DNA from: Gracilibacillus halophilus YIM-C55.5
Lineage (GTDB): Bacteria; Bacillota; Bacilli; Bacillales; Amphibacillaceae
Assembly: GCF_000359605.1 (NCBI RefSeq)
Contig: NZ_APML01000003.1
Coordinates: 1 to 64,000 of the forward strand
Reading direction: 5' to 3'
Length of the DNA: 64,000 bases
The notes beneath the pieces are model-generated. The model was not told where the DNA came from. It saw nothing but the letters and a program-made list of their open reading frames with translations, and did not search any database. Shown here piece after piece: positions 31,133 through 40,718 of the stretch (position 1 is the first letter of the stretch; every line of letters starts with the position of its first letter). The position numbers and the translations under genes are program-made.

Positions 31133-31146
31133 AAGAAGGGTGACTT

Positions 31147-31593
31147 ATGAATATCGAAACGAAATATTTTGGCAATATTGAAATAAAGAAAGAAGACATT
31201 ATTCACTTTCCCTCAGGCATACCAGGGTTCCTACAAGAAAAAGAGTTTGTTTTATTAAAATTTGAAGAAACGGGACTATTCCAGGTGTTGCAATCAATCC
31301 ACGGTGTTGATCCAGCATTTATCGTCGTCAATCCATTCTTGTTTGTAAAAGATTATGCCCTAGACCTTGATGATGCAACCGTCGAACAACTCGGTCTCAC
31401 CAAACAAGAGGATGCCTTAATTCAGGCGATTGTCACAATTAACGAACCATTACATACTAGCACAGCCAATTTACAAGCACCGATCGTCATTAATCAAAAA
31501 AATAATTATGCGAAGCAGTACATTACCAATGATAAGCATTATAAGACGAAAGAAAAGATCTTTAACAACACCTCTCAGGTAAAGGAGGGGTAG
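31147..31593 (+). CDS. fliW: Flagellar assembly factor FliW
   Basis: 148 residues, normal length; motifs [24 protein letters not shown] and [11 protein letters not shown]. FliW binds free flagellin or, when flagellin is exported, binds and antagonises the translation repressor CsrA. It is encoded right before csrA and hag, forming the complete FliW-CsrA-Hag homeostasis module together with the leader sites at 31907-31943. Confidence 0.95.
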   Translation: MNIETKYFGNIEIKKEDIIHFPSGIPGFLQEKEFVLLKFEETGLFQVLQSIHGVDPAFIVVNPFLFVKDYALDLDDATVEQLGLTKQEDALIQAIVTINEPLHTSTANLQAPIVINQKNNYAKQYITNDKHYKTKEKIFNNTSQVKEG

Positions 31594-31594
31594 G

Positions 31595-31825
31595 ATGTTA
31601 GTGTTAACGAGAAAAACAAACGAAGCAATTCAAATTGGTGATGATATTGAAGTGAAAGTTCTTGAAATCGATGGTGATCAGATCAAATTAGGCATTGCGG
31701 CACCGAGTCAAGTAGAGATACATCGTAAAGAAGTTTATCTAGAAATACAACAAGAAAATAATCAAGCAGCAAACACTTCCCCAGATGTCTTAAATCTTAT
31801 TAAAAAAATTGATAAAAAAGACTAA
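31595..31825 (+). CDS. csrA: Carbon storage regulator CsrA
   Basis: 76 residues, normal. [20 protein letters not shown] at the N-terminus and the IKLGIAAP strand identify CsrA; RNA-binding residues Arg6 and the C-terminal region are in place. It represses hag translation by binding GGA motifs in the leader. Starts two bases after fliW, behind GGAGGGG. Confidence 0.96.
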   Translation: MLVLTRKTNEAIQIGDDIEVKVLEIDGDQIKLGIAAPSQVEIHRKEVYLEIQQENNQAANTSPDVLNLIKKIDKKD

Positions 31826-31849
31826 ACATATGATTCCCTCGACCGATAG
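31823..31849 (+). promoter_or_regulatory. SigD promoter of hag
   Basis: TAAA (overlapping the csrA stop codon), exactly 15 bases, then ACCGATAG, a close match to the SigD consensus GCCGATAT. It lies about 100 bp before hag, leaving a long structured leader. Confidence 0.85.
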
Positions 31850-31861
31850 TATAATTAGAAG

Positions 31862-31943
31862 CTAATTTTAGTGATCGGCGGCCGCTTTCACTATTAATTA
31901 GTCAACCCACAAGGATGTGGAAAAACACAACTTTCAAGGAGGA
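31862..31943 (+). promoter_or_regulatory. hag leader with two CsrA sites
   Basis: The leader holds a hairpin CTAATTTTAGTGA/TCACTATTAATTAG (31862-31900). It is followed by CCACA-AGGA-TGTGG (31907-31920), a perfect 5-bp stem presenting AGGA in its loop as CsrA prefers. A second site, CAAGGAGGA (31935-31943), is also the ribosome binding site. The arrangement equals the two-site (BS1/BS2) hag leader known in B. subtilis; CsrA binding here is inferred. Confidence 0.82.
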
Positions 31944-31951
31944 ACAATTCA

Positions 31952-33094
31952 ATGAGAATTAATCACAACATAGCGGCTTTAAATACGCATAGTCAGTTAA
32001 GCCAAGCGAACAAAGCGCAACAAAATTCAATGGAAAAGCTATCATCAGGTCTTCGTATTAATAGTGCATCTGATGACGCGGCAGGTCTTGCGATTTCTGA
32101 AAAAATGCGTGGTCAAATTCGTGGTTTGGAACAAGCAGAAACAAACGCACAAGATGGTATTTCCATGACCCAAACAGCTGAAGGTGCTTTGAATGAAACA
32201 CATTCTATCCTTCAACGTATGCGTGAACTATCTGTACAATCAGCCAACGACACAAACACAGACAGTGATCGTCAAGAACTTCAAAAAGAGGTTGATCAAT
32301 TAGTAGAAGAAATTGATCGAATTGCTGATACAACAGAATTTAACACGAAGAAATTACTTAACGGTGACTTGAGTGGTGTTTCAGAACAAGCGGAAAGCGT
32401 TGAATTTAACGAAACAAGCTCAGATATATTTAGTGATGTTTCAGCTACTACAACTGGTGCAATTGCAGAAGATATGTCTTATAATGTAAAGATTACAGAA
32501 GCTACTTCAACTGATTATACTTTGGAATGGACATCAGCTGATGGCACATCATCAGGAACTGAGACAGTTGCCGCTGGCACTGGATCTATTACAATCGATA
32601 ATGCTACATTGTCCTTAGATACTGCTGCTAGTATAGATCCTAGTAATATTGGTGAAGAAGCTACATTTACCGTAAGACAAGAGGATAGCGATACAACGGA
32701 TAATTCGGCAACCTTCCAAATTGGTGCAAATTCATCACAAACGATGAATGTTGGTATGGGAGATATGAGTGCTAGTGGTTTGAATGTGGATGGCATTGAT
32801 ATTAGTTCTTCTCAGACTGCAGAAGCTTCTATCTCAGCTGTACAGAATGCACTTGATGATGTTTCTGCTGAGAGATCAAAACTTGGTGCTTACCAAAACA
32901 GGTTAGATCACTCAATTAATAATTTAAGTACTTCTTCTGAAAACTTAACAGCTGCAGAATCAAGAATTCGAGACGTTGATATGGCGAAAGAGATGATGAA
33001 CCAAACGAAGAATTCTATCTTGAGCCAGGCATCACAATCAATGTTAGCGCAAGCTAATCAACAACCTCAAGGGGTACTTCAACTATTACAATAG
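31952..33094 (+). CDS. hag: Flagellin
   Basis: 380 residues. D0/D1 domains are canonical: MRINHNIAALNTHSQL, SGLRINSASDDAAGLA at the N-terminus and RSKLGAYQNRLDHSI plus MAKEMMNQTKNSIL at the C-terminus. The central 145-275 region is Ser/Thr-rich (for example TSSDIFSDVSATTTG), surface exposed in the filament and a candidate for O-glycosylation by the enzymes encoded next to it. Expression by SigD and translation control by CsrA are indicated by the leader. Closed by a terminator. Confidence 0.97.
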   Translation: MRINHNIAALNTHSQLSQANKAQQNSMEKLSSGLRINSASDDAAGLAISEKMRGQIRGLEQAETNAQDGISMTQTAEGALNETHSILQRMRELSVQSANDTNTDSDRQELQKEVDQLVEEIDRIADTTEFNTKKLLNGDLSGVSEQAESVEFNETSSDIFSDVSATTTGAIAEDMSYNVKITEATSTDYTLEWTSADGTSSGTETVAAGTGSITIDNATLSLDTAASIDPSNIGEEATFTVRQEDSDTTDNSATFQIGANSSQTMNVGMGDMSASGLNVDGIDISSSQTAEASISAVQNALDDVSAERSKLGAYQNRLDHSINNLSTSSENLTAAESRIRDVDMAKEMMNQTKNSILSQASQSMLAQANQQPQGVLQLLQ

Positions 33095-33109
33095 AATGAA
33101 ACGTAAATA

Positions 33110-33138
33110 AATGGAGAGTCGTATCTCTCCATTTATTT
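33110..33138 (+). terminator. Rho-independent terminator after hag
   Basis: AATGGAGAG pairs with CTCTCCATT around a 6-base loop, followed by TATTTTC. It marks the left border of the AT-rich island. Confidence 0.85.
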
Positions 33139-33225
33139 TCATTTATGTATGTTTTATAAAATATATAATTACTATTTCAGATTGTATATTCTATAAATGA
33201 TATATAGTGATATAGGAGGAAGAAC

Positions 33226-36200
33226 ATGCAGCTAAGTATAGCAATGATGGTAAAAAATGAAGGTGAACATTTGGAGCGATGTTTGCAAAGTTTAGTACCT
33301 ATTATGGAAGCGGTAGAATCTGAATTAATCATTGTTGATACAGGTTCAGATGATAATACAGTTGATATTGCTAGAAAATATACAGATAAAGTATATTTTC
33401 ATCAGTGGAATGATCACTTTTCTGAAATAAGAAATATAACAATTAATTATAGTTCAGGTGAATGGATATTTACAATTGATGGAGATGAATTTGTATATAA
33501 TCCAGAGCCGATTATTGAATTTTTTAATTCTCAATTACATAAGCAGTATAATACAGTGTTACTGGATATTAGAAATATTACAACATATGATAAACAAATT
33601 GAATTTGAACGTAACAATGATATATTACATAAATTAACAGGACAATTAACCAAAAAAATATTTAGAAATACTCCTGATTTCCATTTTAAAGGCGCTATAC
33701 ACAATCAACCCCAAGCTGAAAAACCATATGTGAAGATAGATTCATTTTTAGTTCACTTTGGATATATGTCAACTGATCCAGAATTGATGGAAAAAAAATT
33801 TCAGCGCACGGCAAGAATCTTGAAACAGGAATTGGACAATGATCCATGGAATGTATACTATTGGTTTCAACTATCAGTATCTTACGCTATGCACAAAGAA
33901 CCTAAAAAGGCATTGGACTGTGCAATTAAAGCTTATGATACAGCTAATGAGTTAAATTATGATTTTTCTAAACGGATGTATTTATATGTTCATTTTGCTG
34001 CTATGTATTTACAGAATAAAATGTATCAGGAATTAGAGAATCTCTGTGTCGAAGGATTAAATGTAGCTGATGGGTATATGGATCTTTATTATTATTTAGC
34101 TATATCACATTTCGAACAAGGAAAAAATCAAAGTGCTATTCAGTACTTTAAAAAATATTTAGCTATAAATGAGAATTACGAAGATTCCATCGGGTACATG
34201 GATACAACGGTCATCGAAAAATCAATTGATAGTAGAGATAGTGCATTAAAGGCTTTAATTATATTATACGATCGAGAAGAAATGTATGAAGATTTGATTA
34301 ATTTAGTATACGATATTGAATTAGACACTCTAAAAGATGTAATGAGTTTAATTGTAAATGCGTATATCTCGATAGGAGAATATAGAGAATTAATAAAATA
34401 TGAGAATTATTTGATAGATAATAATATGATGCAAGATCTTCATTTAGCTTTAGAAAGATACTACGATACTTTAAAAACGAATAATAAAGAAGAGTTTTTA
34501 AAGGGACTTTTAGATTTAAATAGCAACTACTCAAAATTATGTAAAGCAAGACTTTATTTGCTTGAACAAAAAGATTGCGATAAAAGTAAAATACAAGAAC
34601 TTATTATGAATATTGACTTTCAATATGCACCAAATTATTACGGTGATATTATTTATTTATCATTAGTTAATAATATTAATATTAACTTTATTGTAAATTC
34701 AATTCGAGAAAACAAAATAAATGAATATTTTGAATTTATATCTGATAATCATGAGAGTGTAGAGAGAAAAATTTATAATTACTTAACATATTATAGGTCA
34801 ACTGACAGGATACAAGATTTAAGATTAAATAAATCCTTGGCAAAGTATGGAGTCATATTAGGTGAAACAAATTTTTCGGAGGAAGAATATCAATATATTT
34901 TTTTCCGATATATCAAAGAGGGAATTCATTATTTAAAGAATTTATATAATGATGAAATGTTAAGTTATTTATATACATCACATGTCAAGAACAATGAAGA
35001 GGCGTTTTTAATATATATTATGAATGCTTTTAATTATAAAGAAGAAGATCAACTAAAATATGTTCAATATTTAAAAAGTGCTATAAATGAATTCCCGATT
35101 ATGGCAAAAGGTGTAAAACTAATGCTTGATCGTCAAAGTTTTATAACTGAAGATAATCATAACTCGCATAATTCGCTTAATAAATTGAGATTTGAAATTG
35201 AGGATAAAATTAGTCAAGGGGAAATTACAGAAGCAAAGAGATTATTGATCGAGTATAACAAGTATTCAGATGATCATGATCCTAATCTCCAATCCATGAA
35301 GGGGATTATTGCCATGGTAGAAGGAAAATATTATAAGTCACTAGAATTGTTTGAGAAAGCTAATAAAATTGATGATGAAAATCTAGATATATTATATAAT
35401 CTGGGCTATGTTTATTATATGTTAAATGATTACACTAATGCTGTTACGATACTGAAAAAGTGCTATAAATACGCTGAAGATGAAGAGTTAATAAAAGATA
35501 TAAATGGGCTATTTGTTGAAATGAAAGTTATTGAAGATAATGAACCTTTAGAAAATACCAATGATTTATCTCAACATAAATTAACAGATGTTGATTTTAG
35601 AAAACAGCAAACAAAGCTTGTGTTTTTCTCAAAAGGTGATGATAAATTTTCACAAGATATAATTGATTATTTATCAACTAAATTTGATGTAAGAAAGATT
35701 GTTGTAAAAGACACGAAGCAAATCGATGAAGGAATGCACTGGCTGATATTTGTTGGTTTGAATGGTGTGATGAGTTAATTATTCATGGAAGCAAATTACC
35801 TGTTGCAAAGGATAAAATAGTAATTTGTCGTCTTCATAGTTATGAAGCATTTACTAAATATATCAGAAATGTGAATTGGCAAGTAGTGAACAAAGTTATA
35901 TTTGTATCAAGTTTTCTGAAAAATTACGTATTAGATAATGAGAAAAGCTTAAAAGAAGAAAAAACTGTTGTAATTCCTAACGGTGTCAATCTGTCCAAAT
36001 ATAAATTTAAGGACAGAAATCATGGTTTCAAGATAGCTCATATTGGTTTTATTAATTTTAAAAAAGGCCCAATGTTGTTATTACAAGCCTTTAAAACTAT
36101 TTATGATTTAGATAATCGTTACACATTACATATTGCTGGAGAGTTTCAACAAATTAGGTATGTATTGTATTATCAGCAAATGATTAATGAAATGGGATTA

Positions 36201-37226
36201 GAGAACAATGTGTATTTTGAAGGTTGGCAAGAAGATATTGACGATTGGTTAGACGATAAAAACTACATATTAACTTCAAGTGTTTTAGAAAGTCAACACA
36301 TGTCTGTAATGGAAGCAATGAGTAAAGGTATTAAACCATTAGTGCATAATTTTGTTGCGGCTAAAGAAATTTATGACAATGAATATATTTGGACAAATGT
36401 AAATGACATTATTGAATTGTTGAGAACTGAATATGAATCACACAATTATTATAATTTTGTGAAAATGAATTACTCACTAGAGACACAATTAGAATCAATA
36501 AATAATTTAGTATTTCAATTACTAGAGGAATCAAAAGAACCGGAGAATAAGATTATACAATTTTATTATGATAGGGTGAAGATATTTTTCAGCATAGATA
36601 ATCCTCAAGACCATATTCAAAAAATCATACAGTACAATAAAAAATTTTATGAATTGGGTATGTTGGAAGATATTAAGTCCAAAGTAGATGATAATGCTAC
36701 TATTATTGATATTGGTGCTAATATAGGTAATCATACAGTTTATTTTGGAAAAGTATGTAAATCTCGAGTGTTAGCGTTTGAACCTCAAATAGAGGCATAT
36801 AGTTTGTTATGTGAAAATATCCGTATTAATAATTTACAAAACAAGGTGAAATTATTTAACAGTGCATTAGGAAAGGAAAAGGCTACAGGATCAATAGTTA
36901 ATCAAAATATAAATAATACGGGTGCAGCAGAATTTTTAGTTCATCCGAATGGTAATATCTCTTTGAATAAATTAGATGACATAATAGATACAAAACTACC
37001 GCGAATAGCTATAATAAAGATAGATGTAGAAGGTATGGAATTAGATGTTTTAGAGGGTGCACAAAACATAATAAAATATTATAAACCTTATATATATGTA
37101 GAGACTAAAAATCAAGATGAGTTTAAAAAGATAAGCTCATATTTATCATTTTTAGGATATAAACCAACAAAGAGATTCAACAATACGCCAACTATTTTAT
37201 TTATTAGCAAACATGATCAAGAATAG
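33226..37226 (+). CDS. Giant GT2-TPR-GT4-FkbM fusion, interrupted by one frameshift
   Basis: Restoring one G near 35743 (TGGGCTG for TGGCTG) joins two frames into one 1333-residue protein and recovers WADICWFEW and the 30 residues between them. Domains: GT2 transferase (1-230; MMVKNEGEHLERC, VDTGSDDNT, acidic DGDE), a long helical TPR-like region (about 200-800), a GT4/GT1-type transferase (about 860-1085; VIPNGVNLSKY, SSVLESQHMSVMEAMSKG), and an FkbM methyltransferase (about 1110-1333; IIDIGANIGNHTVYF, IKIDVEGMELDVLEGA). It probably builds and methylates a glycan on flagellin, as similar multi-domain genes lie beside flagellin genes. Codon use is strikingly AT-rich compared with flanking genes, suggesting transfer. 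The break is likely a sequence error. Confidence 0.82.
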
Positions 37227-37740
37227 TAGGATTAGTCTTCTTTCCATTATATTTAAGAAGAAAAGCAACATTCGATTTTAAAATCGATGTATTTTGCAAT
37301 ATAAAACCTTAGAACATTGCAACGATAAATCGAGAGTGTTGCAACTTGACACGGAGCCTCTGTGAGCATGACTGATTAGCCAAGAAGCCAGGCATATAAA
37401 GGCTTGGCTAAGCTCACAAGGGTATCATGCACACTTCTCCGTATAAATTTGCAACGGTTCATGGCCTTTGCAATACTCTCGACTTTTACTTTGCACTAAA
37501 CAACCGCTAAAAAATATAAAACAGTAGTGAACTCCAAGCATCATTTGCCTATTATCCAAACTTATTAATCAATAGTTTAGAGAAGATCAGATAGCTCAGG
37601 CTTAGGGTGATTACAGCACGTATATTTTAGATAAACGATGAATGGTAGAGAAACGCAACTTTCTCCCTCTTCATTCGTTATGTCTATTTTTGCAAAATGA
37701 TATACAATGAAAGCATTTATATATTGAAGGAGAAATAATT
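37227..37740. other. 514-bp AT-rich gene-free spacer inside the island
   Basis: No open frame with a ribosome binding site is seen. It holds a perfect palindrome CGATTTTAAAATCG at 37273-37286 and the large imperfect hairpin listed at 37330-37482. The last 60 bases contain a plausible TACAAT-type promoter for the sulfotransferase gene. Confidence 0.6.
37330..37482. repeat. 153-bp imperfect inverted repeat, MITE-like or structured RNA
   Basis: TCGAGAGTGTTGCAA (37330-37344) is mirrored by TTGCAATACTCTCGA (37468-37482) with one mismatch. Inside, ACGGAG...GTGAGCATGA is mirrored by TCATGCACAC...CTCCGT, and TTAGCCAAG by CTTGGCTAA near the apex. The element is clearly richer in G and C than its AT-rich surroundings. 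No transposase is encoded. It could be a MITE, an insertion sequence remnant or a structured RNA. Confidence 0.6.
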
Positions 37741-38526
37741 ATGAATAATTCTTTCTTTACAACTCGGAAGCCGGATTTTATGATTATTGGTCAGGGGAAA
37801 TGTGGTACTACATCTCTTTTTAATTATATTAGGAAGTATGCTAAGAATTTTGTTTCACCAAAGCAAAAAGAAATATATTTTTTTTCTGATCTTTATGATA
37901 ATGGTTTGAATTATTATGAAAGATTTTTTCCATTTAAAATAAAACCTCAGGATGTTACTGGTGAAGCAACACCTCAATATCTTTTTCATCCATTAAGTGC
38001 TAAACGAATTGCTGAAACTTATCCTAATATAAAACTAATAGTTATGCTAAGAAACCCAATAGATAGAGCATATTCACATTATAATTTTATAAATAATTCA
38101 AATAAGACAGTGGGTTTCGATTATTTATCCTTTGAGGAAGCTATTAAAACCGAAGATAAGAGATTAGCTGGTGAGCTAGAAAAAGTACTGAACACAGGTA
38201 AATATACTTATAAGTACAAATATTATAGTTATTTAACACAAGGCATTTATTATAAGCAACTTATTAATTGGTTTAATCATTTTCCTAGAGAGCAATTTTT
38301 AATTTTAAAAAGTGAGGACTTTTTCGTAAATCCAAATATGGTGTTAAAACGTGTGTTTAATTTTCTTAATCTTAATTTCAAAAATAATACTGAATATATT
38401 TATAGAGTTTATAACCAAACAGATTATGAAAAAATAAATCCACGGACAAGAGAATTTTTAAAAGAATATTTTTTTGAATATAATAAAAAATTATCTCAGT
38501 TAGTGGGAATAAATTTTAATATTTAG
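37741..38526 (+). CDS. PAPS-dependent sulfotransferase domain protein
   Basis: 261 residues. The 5'-phosphosulfate loop GQGKCGTTSLFNY (residues 17-29) and the 3'-phosphate binding motif MLRNPIDRAYSHY (near 101-113) are the two signatures of the heparan-sulfate-type sulfotransferase fold, with KEIYFFSD and GEATPQYLF in family positions. Such enzymes move sulfate from PAPS to a sugar hydroxyl or amine. Placed between the glycosyltransferase fusion and fliD, it may sulfate the flagellin glycan; that link is inference. It shares the AT-rich codon use of the island. Start behind GAAGGAGAA. Confidence 0.82.
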   Translation: MNNSFFTTRKPDFMIIGQGKCGTTSLFNYIRKYAKNFVSPKQKEIYFFSDLYDNGLNYYERFFPFKIKPQDVTGEATPQYLFHPLSAKRIAETYPNIKLIVMLRNPIDRAYSHYNFINNSNKTVGFDYLSFEEAIKTEDKRLAGELEKVLNTGKYTYKYKYYSYLTQGIYYKQLINWFNHFPREQFLILKSEDFFVNPNMVLKRVFNFLNLNFKNNTEYIYRVYNQTDYEKINPRTREFLKEYFFEYNKKLSQLVGINFNI

Positions 38527-38556
38527 AAATTATCTTAATAATTCCTTCTTGTTAGC

Positions 38557-38584
38557 TAAACAATAAAGTTATTAGTTCCGATAT
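38557..38584 (+). promoter_or_regulatory. Probable SigD promoter of fliD
   Basis: TAAA, 16 bases, TCCGATAT; one base longer in the spacer and one mismatch from the SigD consensus, 37 bp before the fliD start. Confidence 0.7.
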
Positions 38585-38620
38585 AAATAATAACAATCTA
38601 TGAAAACGAGGAGTGTGTGT

Positions 38621-40195
38621 ATGGCGTACAGTGTAAATACTTCCAATCGTGTCACAGGTCTTGCATCTGGTATTGATACCGAAAGCATGGTTAAGGAATT
38701 AATGAATGCCGAACGGAAGCCATTAGACAAGATGAACCAAGACTTGAAATGGCAAACGTGGAAGCGTGATGCTTATCGAGAAGTGAATAAACTGTTTTCT
38801 GAATTAGATCAAAAAGTGTTGGATATGAAACTAGAAAGTACCTATAGTCAAAAATCAACTTCGTCTACGAATTCAAGTGCAGTTACAGCTTCTGCTACAC
38901 CTTCTGCATCATCGGGATCTTATCAAATCGAAGTGAATCAACTAGCCACTTCGGCCATTAACATGAGTGAGTCCACTATATCGGGAAGCTCAAAAATTGA
39001 TGCAGACGGGAAATTAAGCGAGCAAGATTTTGCTGGTTCTAATATTACCGGTGATGGTTCATTTAATATTACGTATTATAATGAAAATGGCGAAGGTCAA
39101 ACGAAAAATATTTCATATTCAGCGGATGAATCGTTAAACACTGTATTGGATCGCATCGGTTCAGAAACGAATAATGAAATCCGTGCGAGTTATGATGAGA
39201 ATAGTGATAAAGTGATTTTAGAACGAACAAAGACAGGAAACTTTAACAAATCGGATGAATTTTTAGGTGCCGAGATTGGTTTTGACGGGCAAAGCGGTTC
39301 TGACTTTCTTGTTGATACATTACAAGTTAAAAATGGTGAACAACAAGATGATGGTTCTTGGGATAAAGTCGAAACGGGTGGTACTGACGCTTCTTTTTTA
39401 TACAATGGGAAAGAATTTACACCTCATGAAAATTCTTATGAGATAAATAACATTACCTTTAATTTTCATGGAACAACACAAGAGAATTCTCCAGCAACAG
39501 TGACAGTAAATGAAGATGTGGAATCCAGTTTTGAACAAATTAAAGGATTCGTTGAAAAATATAATGAAGTCATCGACGAAGTGAATGGAAAATTAAATGC
39601 AGAAAGAAACCGTGATTATCAACCGTTAACTGATGCACAGAAAGACGAAATGTCTGAAAATGAAATCGAGTTGTGGAATGAAAAAGCGAAAAGCGGTATG
39701 CTACGCAATGATTCGATTCTATCAGGTGGAATGAGTTCGATGCGTAGAGATTGGTATAGTACAGTTGATAATGATGGAGCGTTTCAACATTTAAGTGAAA
39801 TTGGAATTTCTACGACTTCTAATTATATGGATGGCGGTAAATTAGAAATCAATGAAACGAAATTAAAAGATGCATTACGTGAAGATCCGGATTCGGTTCA
39901 TAAACTATTTTCGAACGATGTGGAAGGTTCTGGTCGAGGGATCATTAACCGACTGGAGGATTCTATGGACCAAACGATCAATCGTGTGGAAGAGCGTGCG
40001 GGTAAAGCTGGTGCGACGCTTCAAACCTATACATTAGGTCGTCAAATGGTAGAAGCGCAATCAGAGATTTCAGATTTTGAGGAGCGTTTAACTCAAGTTG
40101 AAAATCGTTATTGGGATCAATTTACACGGATGGAACAAGCGATTCAGCAAATGAATGCACAGTCTAGTCAATTGTCACAAATGATGGCGCAATAA
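38621..40195 (+). CDS. fliD: Flagellar filament cap FliD
   Basis: About 524 residues. N-terminus VTGLASGIDTESMVKELMNAE and DLKWQTWKRDAYREVN are FliD signatures; the central domain is variable and the C-terminal helix with MNAQSSQLSQM-type Gln/Met-rich end is typical of the FliD_C region. FliD caps the filament and assists flagellin polymerisation. ATG at 38621 is chosen because GAGGAG lies seven bases before it. Unlike in B. subtilis, fliS and fliT are not next to it but 12.5 kb away. Confidence 0.95.
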   Translation: MAYSVNTSNRVTGLASGIDTESMVKELMNAERKPLDKMNQDLKWQTWKRDAYREVNKLFSELDQKVLDMKLESTYSQKSTSSTNSSAVTASATPSASSGSYQIEVNQLATSAINMSESTISGSSKIDADGKLSEQDFAGSNITGDGSFNITYYNENGEGQTKNISYSADESLNTVLDRIGSETNNEIRASYDENSDKVILERTKTGNFNKSDEFLGAEIGFDGQSGSDFLVDTLQVKNGEQQDDGSWDKVETGGTDASFLYNGKEFTPHENSYEINNITFNFHGTTQENSPATVTVNEDVESSFEQIKGFVEKYNEVIDEVNGKLNAERNRDYQPLTDAQKDEMSENEIELWNEKAKSGMLRNDSILSGGMSSMRRDWYSTVDNDGAFQHLSEIGISTTSNYMDGGKLEINETKLKDALREDPDSVHKLFSNDVEGSGRGIINRLEDSMDQTINRVEERAGKAGATLQTYTLGRQMVEAQSEISDFEERLTQVENRYWDQFTRMEQAIQQMNAQSSQLSQMMAQ

Positions 40196-40225
40196 CGTAG
40201 ACAATTTTTTTAGAAAAGGTGAAGT

Positions 40226-40594
40226 ATGGAGAAGCAAATACACTTAATGCAACATATTTTAGAACTCTCAGAAACAATGGATGAAGGCATGACGCATATT
40301 CACTCGCAATTAAAAGCAGGCAAACAGGATGAAACCGTATATTTATTTGAAGATTTTGTCCAAGCATTTGCATCGATCGAAAATGCGATTGAGACGGTCG
40401 ATGATGAGTTCAAAAATGATGAAGTGGATGAAAAAACAAAGGATGTTAAGAAGAACATTGAAGCGGTCGTGCAACTTTACGAAATGAAAGACTATGACAA
40501 AATCGTAGAAAATATGGAAAGCGGCTTGTTTCCAAATTTAAATGAATGGCGTTCCCAATTAGAAACAGCCTTCCAGCCACATACAATGAACTGA
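40226..40594 (+). CDS. Small helical protein downstream of fliD
   Basis: 122 residues, acidic, predicted to be nearly all alpha-helical (MQHILELSETMDEGMTHI at the start), no membrane segment or cysteine. It sits 30 bp after fliD where FliS would be expected, with an AAAAGGTGAAG ribosome binding site, and is followed by a terminator. It does not look like FliS or FliT, both of which are encoded elsewhere. A chaperone-like role in the flagellar export pathway is possible but unsupported. Confidence 0.7.
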   Translation: MEKQIHLMQHILELSETMDEGMTHIHSQLKAGKQDETVYLFEDFVQAFASIENAIETVDDEFKNDEVDEKTKDVKKNIEAVVQLYEMKDYDKIVENMESGLFPNLNEWRSQLETAFQPHTMN

Positions 40595-40607
40595 GAATAG
40601 TAAATGT

Positions 40608-40636
40608 AAAGAACAGTATCTTGCTGTTCTTTTTTT
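40608..40636 (+). terminator. Rho-independent terminator after the fliD unit
   Basis: AAAGAACAG pairs perfectly with CTGTTCTTT around a 7-base loop, followed by a T run. Confidence 0.88.
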
Positions 40637-40718
40637 ATGAAAAAATTTTATATTCCCCCCTATTTTTTATTCCCATTTCCGTATAGATAGGTGAAAAGGC
40701 ACAACAGGAGGTGACGGA

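Noticed and set aside
37227..37740. A tRNA or known riboswitch in the island spacer
   Set aside because: The hairpin lacks the cloverleaf arms and CCA end, and I recognise no riboswitch consensus.
40226..40594. Identification of this gene as fliS
   Set aside because: A clear FliS with the family signature is at 53155-53553, and this protein lacks it.
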